A stretch of DNA of 64,000 bases. Source: Haloferula luteola. Its GTDB lineage: Bacteria; Verrucomicrobiota; Verrucomicrobiia; Verrucomicrobiales; Akkermansiaceae. Each line of letters opens with the position of its first letter. The stretch's first letter is position 1. The notes under the pieces were generated by a model that saw only the letters and a list, made by a program, of their open reading frames with translations, was not told the origin of the DNA and made no database searches. The DNA lies in assembly GCF_014201715.1 (NCBI RefSeq), contig NZ_JACHFD010000010.1:1-64000 (forward strand), given 5' to 3'. A program made the translations under genes and the position numbers. This document shows positions 45,047-54,122 of the stretch, in pieces.

Positions 45047-45471
45047 CAGCCTTGCGGAGTGCCGGCCGGTTGCTCGACATGCACGATGCGCAGCGGCAGA
45101 CGCATCATCAACTCCTCATCGCAGCTGATGTCTACCGAGTAGATCCCTGCTGCCGGGAATCGCAAACCCTGCAAGTTCATGATCAAGTTCCGGGTCAGGA
45201 AAGGAACATTGGGAGGAAGTTGCACCTCGAACTCCGGCTCGATCGGCATGTTCTGCGGATCAAGTGACTCCCCATCTTCGTTGATGATGTTGATCGAAAG
45301 CTTGTGACGTCCGGTGTCTTCCTGAGTGAAGCAAAAGCGGAGGGCGAGCGCGCACATCGGGTGGGCCACCGGCAGACCGCGGGCGGCGAGCGTGTCAAAA
45401 GTGCCGCTCACGACGAGCTTGCCATTGTAGTCGGCGGCGAAGTCACAAAGGGACGCGATTTGGATATCCAT
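45046..45471 (-). CDS. DUF6941-like protein
   Basis: 141 residues; beta-rich with no signal peptide (MDIQIASLCDFAADYNGKLVVSGTFDTL... to ... IYSVDISCDEELMMRLPLRIVHVEQP). The N-terminus and the RFCFTQEDTGRHKLSI segment resemble DUF6941 family proteins, which have no known function. It is coupled to the SDR gene by a one-base overlap. The family call is from memory. Confidence 0.6.
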   Translation of the reverse strand: MDIQIASLCDFAADYNGKLVVSGTFDTLAARGLPVAHPMCALALRFCFTQEDTGRHKLSINIINEDGESLDPQNMPIEPEFEVQLPPNVPFLTRNLIMNLQGLRFPAAGIYSVDISCDEELMMRLPLRIVHVEQPAGTPQG

Positions 45472-45607
45472 GAGATCTCGGTTTGAACTGAGGGTTTGGA
45501 GCCGACCGATCCGGCCGCTCGGCGGCCAACTTCAACCTTTCGGACCGACCCGTCCAGCGTGGAACCGACGAAATTTTGTCACCTCCCCGCCAGACACGCC
45601 ATGATTC

Positions 45608-47665
45608 TCAATCTCCCAACTCCCCTTCATCCACGGGAAGAGCCTGAGGGACCGCCTCTTCCATGGCGGAAGGATCCATCGGCAGATCACCTTCATCCAC
45701 CGGGATCGCCGAGGGGATCTCTTCGACAGCGCCTTCTCCATCCGCCTCCAATTGCTGCTCGTCCAATGGACTCACCGGCAAAGCTCGCAGAATCCCCTCG
45801 TTCTTCTCCTGCTCAGCGACTTCATCCACCACCAAGACCGCTTTCGGTGCCGGAGCACACATCTCCTCAATCTCTTCACGAAACGCGTCGAAAAAGGCGG
45901 GAACCATGGGCCCGGCATTGCGTCCTCCACCCACCGTTTCGCCGGGACGCCCTTCATAGAGGCACGCAAAGGCCAATCGCGGTTCCTCTGCCGGGAGAAA
46001 CCCAGCAAACCAAGCCACCCGTTGATGCTTGCTATCCAACCCCCACTGTCCGGTTCCCGTTTTCCCGCACACCTCGATCCAATCCAGCGAAGCTCGTGAT
46101 CCCGTTCCGCCATCGACCACTTCACGCATGCCTTCCTTGACGGTAGCCACCGCTTCAGGGTCGAGACTCAACCAATTGCGTCGCTCGGCCTGGGCGGATT
46201 CGATCACTCTCCCGTAGCTGTCTTGGATCTGCATCACCAAATGCAGCTTGGGCAAAACGCCTCCATTGGCGATTCCGGCCATGGCCTGAGCCACCTGCAA
46301 GGGGGTCGCTAGCACCGCTCCCTGGCCAATCGACCAGTTCGCCACGTCACCTTCCGTGATCCGCCGTTTGGCCGTCTTCTGCACCCATTCCGGCGTCGGC
46401 AAGAACCCAGCCGACTCCCCAATCAATGGCAGTCCTGACTCTTTCCCATATCCAAGACGCCGGGCCATCGCAAAAAGACTGGATGAACCCACCCGATTGC
46501 CAACCTGAGCAAACCACGGATTGTTCGACCACTTCAAGGCACTCACCACGGTCAAGTCGCCTGCCGCCTTCTTTGACCAGTTCCACAGCTTGTGATTTCC
46601 AAATTCCAAATAGGCAGGGCAGTAAACCGTCGTTTCGGGCCGAATCGCCTTTTCGTTCAATGCCGCCAGCGCCACCACCGATTTGAACGAAGAAGCCGGA
46701 GGATAGTTGCCTTGGAATGCCCGCGCAAAAAGCGGCGTGCTCGCGCTGTTCTTCAGCTCGTCGTAATCTTCGTGGCTGATTCCCGGGATCCACTTGTTCA
46801 GGTCATAGCTGGGGTTGGACGCCATCACGAGAACTTCACCCGTGACCACGTCGATCACCACCATGGCTCCTCGCCGCGCGTGGTCATCCAACACCTCTTC
46901 GGCCTGCCGCTGCCACCGAAGATTGAGAGTCGAAACCAAGGCTCCACCCGTCCGCGGACGCCCTTTTTGCTCCCGAAGAAGCATCTCTCCCTTCTCATTG
47001 AAAACCATCCGCAGGGTCGCCGAGCTTCCCCTTAGCTCCTTGTCGAAAAGCTTCTCAAATCCGGCCCGCCCTTCCGACCTCTCCCACAATGGCTCATTGA
47101 GATTGATCGGCCCTGTCGGCAACTTTCCCTCAAGCCCAGTGTAACCAATCACATGCGCCGCGAGTTCCTTCTCGGGATAGTATCGCTCGTAAATCGCCTG
47201 CAGTTCGATGCCGCGCGGGAGCTTTTTCTGAATCGCTTCCGCTTCTTCCGGAGTCAACGTACTCGAAATGGGCAAGGGCAACCATCTCCGATGACGGTAG
47301 TGCTGATAAAGTTCCTCATCTGACGGCTCCGCCACCTCCGCAAGCAGCACCTTCGCCGCGGCCACTCGCTGACGCCCCCAAGCGACGATCGCATCCCGAT
47401 CCTCATTCGAAAATTGCTCATACTGAACCGCCAATCGATAAACCACCCGGTTCTGAGCCAACGGGAACCCCTCACGGTCCAAAATCGGCCCCCTTGGAGC
47501 TGGAATCTCCAATTGAATCGTCCGTGCGTCCTTGCGGCTGAAAATGGAAGCATCGTCGGCCGACATCGCCCCCACATCCACTGCCTCCGTATTTTGCGCC
47601 CAAGCCGGAATTCCGGTGATGAGGCCCAAGGCCGCCACCCGCGCGATTTTAAGGGGAGTCCACAT
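45608..47665 (-). CDS. mrdA: Penicillin-binding protein 2-type transpeptidase
   Basis: 685 residues. A class B PBP: a dimerisation region (PRGPILDREGFPLAQNR), then the transpeptidase with SxxK (Ser325, ASSFK328), SxN (Ser380-N-Asn382) and KTG (535-537, CGKTGTGQ). Presence of PGISHEDYDEL and the IGQG...TPLQ signature favours the elongation-type PBP2 (MrdA) over FtsI. The N-terminus ALGLITGIPAWAQ looks like a cleavable signal instead of the usual retained anchor, and an acidic tail of about 70 residues follows the catalytic domain. No rodA or mreBCD is adjacent. Confidence 0.88.
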   Translation of the reverse strand: MWTPLKIARVAALGLITGIPAWAQNTEAVDVGAMSADDASIFSRKDARTIQLEIPAPRGPILDREGFPLAQNRVVYRLAVQYEQFSNEDRDAIVAWGRQRVAAAKVLLAEVAEPSDEELYQHYRHRRWLPLPISSTLTPEEAEAIQKKLPRGIELQAIYERYYPEKELAAHVIGYTGLEGKLPTGPINLNEPLWERSEGRAGFEKLFDKELRGSSATLRMVFNEKGEMLLREQKGRPRTGGALVSTLNLRWQRQAEEVLDDHARRGAMVVIDVVTGEVLVMASNPSYDLNKWIPGISHEDYDELKNSASTPLFARAFQGNYPPASSFKSVVALAALNEKAIRPETTVYCPAYLEFGNHKLWNWSKKAAGDLTVVSALKWSNNPWFAQVGNRVGSSSLFAMARRLGYGKESGLPLIGESAGFLPTPEWVQKTAKRRITEGDVANWSIGQGAVLATPLQVAQAMAGIANGGVLPKLHLVMQIQDSYGRVIESAQAERRNWLSLDPEAVATVKEGMREVVDGGTGSRASLDWIEVCGKTGTGQWGLDSKHQRVAWFAGFLPAEEPRLAFACLYEGRPGETVGGGRNAGPMVPAFFDAFREEIEEMCAPAPKAVLVVDEVAEQEKNEGILRALPVSPLDEQQLEADGEGAVEEIPSAIPVDEGDLPMDPSAMEEAVPQALPVDEGELGD

Positions 47666-47749
47666 CCGGCCGCCAAACTAGAGTCGCTCGGCACAGAGGG
47701 CAACGCCCAAAGATTCCGACCCTTCCCGGACATCCATGCTGGCTATGTC

Positions 47750-47761
47750 CACGATAACGTG
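47750..47761. promoter_or_regulatory. Short inverted repeat before the LuxR-type regulator
   Basis: CACG-ATAA-CGTG lies 31 bases upstream of the GTG start of the regulator gene and 85 bases upstream of the divergent PBP2 gene. It is a possible autoregulatory site, but 4-bp arms are common by chance. Confidence 0.25.
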
Positions 47762-47792
47762 TAGTTTTTCGAAAGATCACCCGTAAAAATAC

Positions 47793-48869
47793 GTGTTCGG
47801 AGACTCCATCTTTACCCTGCTGACCCACCTGAAGTCCGCCACCACCTTTGAGGAATTGTGCGACCTCTTGGTGGCCGGCTTACCACCGATCACCGGAGGA
47901 TGCTGTGGATCGGTCTATCAACTCTTCGACCATAGCCGCGTTGAAATGATTCGTGGCGCTCATTTTCCTGAAGAGGACTCGGCCGAGATGTTGCTCTCTC
48001 TGAACGCGATGCTGCCCCAGCATCCTCTCGGCCACAAAATCCTCACTCCGTTGGGCGATCACCCGGGTTTCGCCGTCTCCTCCTTCATGCCTTCAGAGGT
48101 GTATCGCCAATCCGATCTCCTCAAACGTCTCTCCCCCGAATGCGCTATCTCTGACACCTTGGTGGGAGAGCTCTTCACCTGGTGTCGGCGCAGTGCTTTG
48201 CTGCTGATCCACCGTCAGGATGGGGAATTCCAAGCTGAAGAGCTGGAGCGCTTCCGACTGGTCGTGTTCACCGCCAACACCATCTGCGAGCGGATTGCGG
48301 GACGGAACGTCGAGCGGGAAGTCCACCACTTCTTCATGAACCAGAGCGAATCCGGTCCGGTCACGGCCTTCATGATGAAAAAGGACGGTGGTGTGATGCC
48401 GGTCAACCATGAGGCCCTGCGCTTCGTCGAAGCGCATTGGCCCGCCGACGAGGCCTTCCGACAACTCGATGACAACGAGCTCAAGCGCGTGATGTCCCGC
48501 GTCGAAAGCTCCTGGCAGGATCCGCTTCGCGCCCGCTTCCAAGCCGTCGATCTCGACCTCGGAGCGGGCGTCGCCTCCTTCTACGTTCTTCCCAACGCTC
48601 TGCGCCAATTCTACCTTTTCACCATCGGCGCCAGCCACGTGGAGCCCGTTCCCCAGGATCGATCACGATCGGTGCTCACCGGACGACAGTGCGAAATCAT
48701 GGACTGGATCGCCGAAGGCAAAACCAGTTGGGAGGTCGCCACCATTCTCGGCATCAGCCCGCGCACGGTGGAAAAACACATGGAGGCCATCTTTCAACGT
48801 CTCAACGTTGAGAATCGCGTAGCCGCCGCTCGCCGCTATCTCGACCTTAAAGCCGGCAAGCCTCTCTAG
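47793..48869 (+). CDS. LuxR-family transcriptional regulator
   Basis: 358 residues from a GTG start. The C-terminal 60 residues are a LuxR/GerE HTH (LTGRQCEIMDWIAEGKTSWEVATILGISPRTVEKHM, quoted in parts: LTGRQCEIMDWI; ILGISPRTVEKH; LNVENRVAAARR). The N-terminal 280 residues may be a GAF-like sensing domain (ATTFEELCDLL...GCCGSVYQLF), but no ligand motif is clear, and there is no phosphoacceptor receiver domain. The target genes are unknown. It is divergent from the PBP2 gene. Confidence 0.85.
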   Translation: MFGDSIFTLLTHLKSATTFEELCDLLVAGLPPITGGCCGSVYQLFDHSRVEMIRGAHFPEEDSAEMLLSLNAMLPQHPLGHKILTPLGDHPGFAVSSFMPSEVYRQSDLLKRLSPECAISDTLVGELFTWCRRSALLLIHRQDGEFQAEELERFRLVVFTANTICERIAGRNVEREVHHFFMNQSESGPVTAFMMKKDGGVMPVNHEALRFVEAHWPADEAFRQLDDNELKRVMSRVESSWQDPLRARFQAVDLDLGAGVASFYVLPNALRQFYLFTIGASHVEPVPQDRSRSVLTGRQCEIMDWIAEGKTSWEVATILGISPRTVEKHMEAIFQRLNVENRVAAARRYLDLKAGKPL

Positions 48870-48881
48870 GCCCGCCCCCAT

Positions 48882-49286
48882 TCACTCCTTGACCCAACCC
48901 CGTGCCCGCGCCTCGGACATCGGGATCGGCTTGGCCTCACACAGCTCCTGCCACCCGGCGAAATTCCACTTGTTGGGGAAGCCCGCGCATTGCTCCGGTT
49001 TCACCGCGTGGATTCGGCATCCTCCGTCTTCGAGCATGATGCACTCGTGGTTGGGCTTCTCAATGAGAGACAACCCATTTCGATGGGCTCGCAAACGGGT
49101 ATACTGGTCAAGAAACTCCTCCTCAGACAGCTTCAGATAGTTCGCGATCCTGGGGATCTCTTCTTCCTCCAACCGTACGTCCCCAGGCCACCGACAACAC
49201 GCGGTGCACCTTTGGCAAACATAGTAGACATCGGGATCCAACCAAACATCGGCATTCCCCGGACTGCCGAACGATCCACCGCTCAT
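48882..49286 (-). CDS. YkgJ-type Cys-cluster (zinc/iron-chelating) protein
   Basis: 134 residues from ATG 49286. The Cys-rich core (CQRCTACCRWPG) and the later ECIMLEDGGCRIHAVKPEQCAGFP match the YkgJ/CxxCxxCC family, thought to bind zinc or an iron-sulfur cluster. The function is unknown. The ATG overlaps the stop of the amidase gene (ATGA), so the two are likely translated together. Confidence 0.82.
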   Translation of the reverse strand: MSGGSFGSPGNADVWLDPDVYYVCQRCTACCRWPGDVRLEEEEIPRIANYLKLSEEEFLDQYTRLRAHRNGLSLIEKPNHECIMLEDGGCRIHAVKPEQCAGFPNKWNFAGWQELCEAKPIPMSEARARGWVKE

Positions 49287-50035
49287 GCCGGAGTTTTCGC
49301 CGCGTTGTAGTACTTCATCACCAGGCTTTGGAAATTGCTCCATTTCCGTCCTGGCCGACCATGATCGAGGAGGAAGTGTGGACAATTCTTATGCGGCTGG
49401 CTAACTCCATGTCGCGGCCAATGGTAGTGCGGAACCACATGGCTGATGGGAATCTGATGCCGATGCATCAAATAGGCCGTCAGCCGCGCGGTTCGATCGA
49501 TCGTCGACTGCAGGTTGCTCCCCCGCTGCTCACACATTTCGATCCCGATCGAATAGTTGTTTCCCGGACCATCAAAATCAGCGTGTTCGCCCTGCTCATT
49601 CGTGGGCATGTGCTGAATGGCCAGACGGTCATCGACCGTGAAATGCCAGATCAAATAGCCGATCCGATTCCCGCCCTTGCGCTTCGGAGCGCGCAGGGCA
49701 CCTCGCTTCAAGGCCAGGGAGTGACGCTCGGCATCGGCGCTGAAATTCTGAGTCGAATGGATGGTGATGTACCGTGGATTCATCGGGCGAATCACCTTTC
49801 GGCCATGGGTCCCCTTGGGCACCAAATCGACCTTCAAATGGATTGATTTCCGCAATCCTTCCACACCTCCACTTTGCACCTGAGCCACACTCGCCGCATT
49901 CGTCCGACTCCCAAACACCGGCACGCTGACATCGCTGAATCCGGGTGGAGGTGCCACCTGTGAACACTGGGATAATCCCAGCACCACCCACGGCAGGAAG
50001 AACAATGACCAACGCATACGGCACCGAAATACCAT
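49283..50035 (-). CDS. N-acetylmuramoyl-L-alanine amidase
   Basis: 250 residues. The start is set by a strong AGGAGG just upstream of ATG 50035 (the spacing is short); a TTG at 50053 is in frame. A signal peptide (LFFLPWVVLGLSQCSQ) leads to the periplasm or a lipid anchor. The Amidase_2 domain has the zinc residues ITIHSTQN, then WHFTVDDR, and C-terminal HYHWPR...CPHFLLD. It cleaves the lactyl-L-alanine bond of peptidoglycan, a wall-turnover function. The YkgJ-type gene is coupled downstream; mfd is divergent. Confidence 0.9.
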   Translation of the reverse strand: MVFRCRMRWSLFFLPWVVLGLSQCSQVAPPPGFSDVSVPVFGSRTNAASVAQVQSGGVEGLRKSIHLKVDLVPKGTHGRKVIRPMNPRYITIHSTQNFSADAERHSLALKRGALRAPKRKGGNRIGYLIWHFTVDDRLAIQHMPTNEQGEHADFDGPGNNYSIGIEMCEQRGSNLQSTIDRTARLTAYLMHRHQIPISHVVPHYHWPRHGVSQPHKNCPHFLLDHGRPGRKWSNFQSLVMKYYNAAKTPA

Positions 50036-50127
50036 GCTCCTCCTGCGAGTCAAAGCCGGGAAATCCTGGGGGCTAAGCCCTTTTCCGCCTTCTTGCCAAA
50101 GCCTTCCATGTCCGCCATCGTCCGCCC

Positions 50128-53100
50128 GTGCCTGCTCCGGCGCCTGACCGCTGGCTTCGCCCCGCTGCGGACCAATCTGATTTCGCCCAGCGCCTGGCCA
50201 CCGTGGCCTCAGGCGGCGGCACCACTGTGTTCGATCATGTCGATCCCGCAGCCCGCGCCTGGATCCTCGCCCTCATCCTCTCTCACCCCGCGCCTCGGCC
50301 GCGCGCTTGGATTCTCGATCCCTCGCCGAAAAACCGGGAACGCCTCGCCGCCGAACTTCGCCTTTGGGGAGTTCGCGCGCGCCTCCTCCCCGACCCCGTC
50401 ACCGGCATTCAGGGAGACGAAGCCCCCGACCCCGAAGCCGCCGCGGAAAGAGTCGATGCGCTCGATCAACTTCGCCGGGCTCAGCGCTGTGTCATCCTCG
50501 CCGGACCCGATTGTTTCGACCATCCCGCTCCCGCCCCTGAACGCCTCTCCTCATCCCGCATTGTCCTCAAGCGTGGCGCCTCTCTCGATCCTTCGGGGCT
50601 GATCGATCAACTCTCAGCCGAAGGCTTCGAACGCGCCCCACTCGTTCAAGGCCGTGGGCAATTTGCCGTCCGCGGCGGCATCCTCGACGTCTTTCCTTGG
50701 CATGTCCCCCTCCCTCTCCGGATCGAATTCTTCGATACAGAGATCGAGTCGATCCGCGAATTCGACCTCGATTCGCAAACTTCTGCTCGCAAGGTCGATC
50801 ACGCTGAATTTGCCCTCGCAGAGCCTGATCTGGATGGCCGTGTCGCCGATTACCTCCGCCCGGACGATCTCGTCATCGAATTGACTGACGATCCTTCGAC
50901 CAGCGACGCGTCCGTCATCATCACCTCCCAGCCGGCCACTTCCGACCGCGAGGAAGATTTTTCCACCGCCTGCCACGCGGAGCCCTTTGGTCGCTTTGAA
51001 GCAGGCGATTTCGTGCTCGAAGAAATCCGTCGCGACGCCTTCATCCAGCAACTCGCCCGCTGGCACCGCGATGCTTGGACAACCGCCGTGGTCTTCGCCA
51101 ACCAGGGGGAAGCCACCCGATTTCTCGAACTTCTCCCTGACGGCTCCGAGAGCTACTTCCAGCCCCTCATGGGTGAATTGATGGAATCCTTCACGGTTCC
51201 CTCCGCCCGGTTGGCCATTCTTTCCTCCGCAGAAATTTTTGGGCGCTACCGAACCTCCGCGACAACGTCTTCCCGCTCGAGCCGCCGGGCAGCTGAGGCC
51301 AAAGCATCACTCGAGGAAATCAACGATGGAGATCTGGTGGTTCATTCCGAGTACGGGATCGGCCGTTTTTCCGGAATCCGGCGTGGCGAGGACCATGAGG
51401 AGTTGCTCATCGAATACCGCGATGGAGCCTCCCTTGCCGTACCCATCGACCAAGCCCACCTCGTCGGTCGCTACGTTGGGCTCGGAGGAAAAGACCCAGA
51501 GCTTTCCAAACTGGGTGGCACCGCGTGGAAAAAAGTTCGCAAGCAAGCCGAGGATGCCATCCTCGACTACGCTGCCCGGCTCCTCCGAATCCAGGCCGAG
51601 CGCCAAACCGACCAGGGATTCGCCCATCCTCCTGACTCCCGCTGGATGTGGGAATTCGAGCAATCATTCCACTACACCGAGACTCCGGACCAACTGCGGG
51701 CAATCCGCGAGTCCAAAGCCGATATGGAGTCCGCCAAACCCATGGACCGGCTGGTGTGCGGCGATGTCGGCTTTGGCAAAACCGAAGTGGCCATTCGCGC
51801 TGCCTTCAAAGGGGTCACCGGTGGCAAACAAGTCGCCATCCTCTGCCCGACCACCGTCCTCGCCGAACAGCACTGGCGGACCTTCCGAGAACGGATGAGC
51901 GACTATCCCGTGCGCATCGATCTGCTCAATCGCTTCCGCACCGCTTCCGAGGCCCGGGCCACCGTCAAAGGCCTGGCCGATGGCTCCGTCGACATCGTGA
52001 TCGGCACCCATCGGCTGCTCTCCACCGACATTGCCTTCAAAGACCTCGGGCTCGCCGTCATCGATGAAGAACAACGCTTTGGCGTGAAGCACAAAGAACG
52101 CTTCAAAGAACTATTCCGTCAGATCGACGTCCTCACCCTCTCTGCGACCCCCATCCCCCGGACACTCTACATGGCCCTAATGGGTGCCCGGGACATGTCC
52201 ACCATCGACACCCCACCCCCCAATCGCGTTCCTGTCCACACCACCGTCACCCCCTACGATGAGCGCGTGATCCGCGAAGCGATTCGTCGGGAACTCGCCC
52301 GCGGTGGTCAGGTGTTCTTCCTTCACAATCGGGTCAAATCAATCGAATTCGTGCGCGATCGCCTCGCCGAGTTGGTGCCCGAAGCCCGCATCCTCGTCGG
52401 CCATGGCCAAATGGAAAAAGACGAGCTTGAGCTCGTCATGCGAGGTTTCGTCAATGGCGAGGCGGATATTCTCCTCGCGACCACCATCATCGAAACCGGC
52501 ATCGACATTCCCAATGCGAACACGATCCTCATTGATCGCGCGGACCGTTTCGGACTGGCCGATCTCTACCAACTCCGCGGGCGTGTGGGCCGCGCAGGAG
52601 AAAAAGCCTACGCCATCCTTCTCCTCCCGAGGGAAATGCTCACCACGGGAGATGCCCGCAAACGGATCCACGCCATCAAGCAATACACCGCCCTCGGCTC
52701 CGGATTCCGCATTGCCATGCGCGACCTTGAAATCCGTGGTGCCGGCAACCTTCTCGGCACCAAACAATCCGGACAAATCGCCGCCATCGGATTCGATCTC
52801 TACTGCCGGCTGCTTCGCCAATCCGTCGACCGTCTCCGCGGAAAACAGGCGATTCATCGCCACGAATGCTCTTTCAAAGCCGACTTCCTCATGGTGCGCG
52901 AGGCCGCCCACCTCAAAGATCCGAGGAAAGGGTTGCCCGCCTACCTACCAGGTTCCTGGCTCGAGGATACCCAGCTCCGTGTTTCCGCCTTCCGCGAACT
53001 GGCGGAGGCCGCCGACGAGCGTGAACTCGATGCCCTCATTCGACGCTGGACGGATCGATTCGGTCGCTTGCCTGATCCTGTTCGCCACCTTCTCGACGTC

Positions 53101-53283
53101 ACTCGGCTTCGCCTCCTCGCCGCCCACGTCGGCATCGCCTCCGTGGAAATTCAGGGCCAAAGACTCATGATTCACCGCAACGGCGACTACCTTTTCCTAG
53201 AAGGAAAACGATTCCCTCGACTCGCCGCCACGCACCCCAAGGAGATGCTGGAGGAGGCCATCCGGATGATTCGCTCGATCTGA
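50128..53283 (+). CDS. mfd: Transcription-repair coupling factor
   Basis: 1051 residues from a GTG start, about 100 shorter than E. coli Mfd. N-terminal UvrB-like region (FAVRGGILDVFP, residues about 180), RNA polymerase-interacting domain (LVVHSEYGIGRFSG), then the superfamily 2 translocase: CGDVGFGKTEVA, VIDEEQRFGVKHKE, SATPIPRTLYMAL, VGHGQM, and the TRCF C-terminal domain. It displaces stalled RNA polymerase and recruits UvrA. The start is not fully certain, because an ATG at 50108 is out of frame. Confidence 0.95.
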   Translation: MPAPAPDRWLRPAADQSDFAQRLATVASGGGTTVFDHVDPAARAWILALILSHPAPRPRAWILDPSPKNRERLAAELRLWGVRARLLPDPVTGIQGDEAPDPEAAAERVDALDQLRRAQRCVILAGPDCFDHPAPAPERLSSSRIVLKRGASLDPSGLIDQLSAEGFERAPLVQGRGQFAVRGGILDVFPWHVPLPLRIEFFDTEIESIREFDLDSQTSARKVDHAEFALAEPDLDGRVADYLRPDDLVIELTDDPSTSDASVIITSQPATSDREEDFSTACHAEPFGRFEAGDFVLEEIRRDAFIQQLARWHRDAWTTAVVFANQGEATRFLELLPDGSESYFQPLMGELMESFTVPSARLAILSSAEIFGRYRTSATTSSRSSRRAAEAKASLEEINDGDLVVHSEYGIGRFSGIRRGEDHEELLIEYRDGASLAVPIDQAHLVGRYVGLGGKDPELSKLGGTAWKKVRKQAEDAILDYAARLLRIQAERQTDQGFAHPPDSRWMWEFEQSFHYTETPDQLRAIRESKADMESAKPMDRLVCGDVGFGKTEVAIRAAFKGVTGGKQVAILCPTTVLAEQHWRTFRERMSDYPVRIDLLNRFRTASEARATVKGLADGSVDIVIGTHRLLSTDIAFKDLGLAVIDEEQRFGVKHKERFKELFRQIDVLTLSATPIPRTLYMALMGARDMSTIDTPPPNRVPVHTTVTPYDERVIREAIRRELARGGQVFFLHNRVKSIEFVRDRLAELVPEARILVGHGQMEKDELELVMRGFVNGEADILLATTIIETGIDIPNANTILIDRADRFGLADLYQLRGRVGRAGEKAYAILLLPREMLTTGDARKRIHAIKQYTALGSGFRIAMRDLEIRGAGNLLGTKQSGQIAAIGFDLYCRLLRQSVDRLRGKQAIHRHECSFKADFLMVREAAHLKDPRKGLPAYLPGSWLEDTQLRVSAFRELAEAADERELDALIRRWTDRFGRLPDPVRHLLDVTRLRLLAAHVGIASVEIQGQRLMIHRNGDYLFLEGKRFPRLAATHPKEMLEEAIRMIRSI

Positions 53284-53295
53284 CTCGCGCCCACG

Positions 53296-54036
53296 TCAGC
53301 GGCTCTCCAGCCACTCCTTCAGAACTCGAATCATGCGCTCGGCTGCTGATTTACCGGTCGCCATCACATCGCTATGATCCAGGGTCGCACTCGGCATCCC
53401 GGCAGCATAATTGGTGAGACAGGAAAGCCCCACGACGCGCAGACCCAAGCGCTTCGCTTCAAGGGCCTCAAGCACCGTACTCATGCCCACCGCATCCGCA
53501 CCCAGCGTGCGGAGCATCCGAATCTCCGCAGGCGTTTCATACTGCGGTCCCCGCAACCCGGCATACACGCCCGAGCCCATGTGCCACCCATGACCCGCCG
53601 CGATGGCCCGCAGTTTCTCGCTAATCTCAAGGTCATACACCGCGCTCATATCGACGAAATTCGGCCCACCCTCCAATGGTGAGGTCCCCGTCAAATTCAG
53701 GTGATCCGAAAGCGCCATCCAGCTTCCCGGAGGTTGATCTTCCCGCAAGCTCCCGGCCGCGTTGGTCAACACGACCGTTCCGACCCCCCGCTCCGCCATC
53801 CATCGGATACCAGCAGTGACCGTTTTGGCATCGTGCCCTTCATACAAGTGCACCCGCCCTGACATCGCCACCAGGGGTGCTCCGTCCAATCGGCCCAAAA
53901 CCATCTTCCCCTGATGACCCGCGACGCCTGAAACCGGCAACCCAATGTCCCCGAAGTCCAGAGTTTCTCCCCATTCCATCCGGTCAAGCATCGAGCCCAA
54001 CCCCGATCCCAGTACCAACCCCACGCATCCTTTCAT
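53296..54036 (-). CDS. Purine nucleoside phosphorylase
   Basis: 246 residues, slightly shorter than the usual 270. It is a trimeric-type PNP: VLGSGLGSMLDR, SGVAGHQGKMVLGRL, RVHLYEGHD, LTNAAGSL, LRGPQYETPAEIRML and AVGMSTVLEALEAKRLG are all present. It splits inosine or guanosine with phosphate for purine salvage. It stands alone, convergent with mfd and 86 bases after the pyrB end. Confidence 0.93.
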   Translation of the reverse strand: MKGCVGLVLGSGLGSMLDRMEWGETLDFGDIGLPVSGVAGHQGKMVLGRLDGAPLVAMSGRVHLYEGHDAKTVTAGIRWMAERGVGTVVLTNAAGSLREDQPPGSWMALSDHLNLTGTSPLEGGPNFVDMSAVYDLEISEKLRAIAAGHGWHMGSGVYAGLRGPQYETPAEIRMLRTLGADAVGMSTVLEALEAKRLGLRVVGLSCLTNYAAGMPSATLDHSDVMATGKSAAERMIRVLKEWLESR

Positions 54037-54122
54037 ACCGTCACGCTAGCTCGATCTGCGCCCGATGAAAAAGCGAAACCCATGTCTTCCTGCGACCTCT
54101 CCCGTCGCCCCCCGCCCACACC

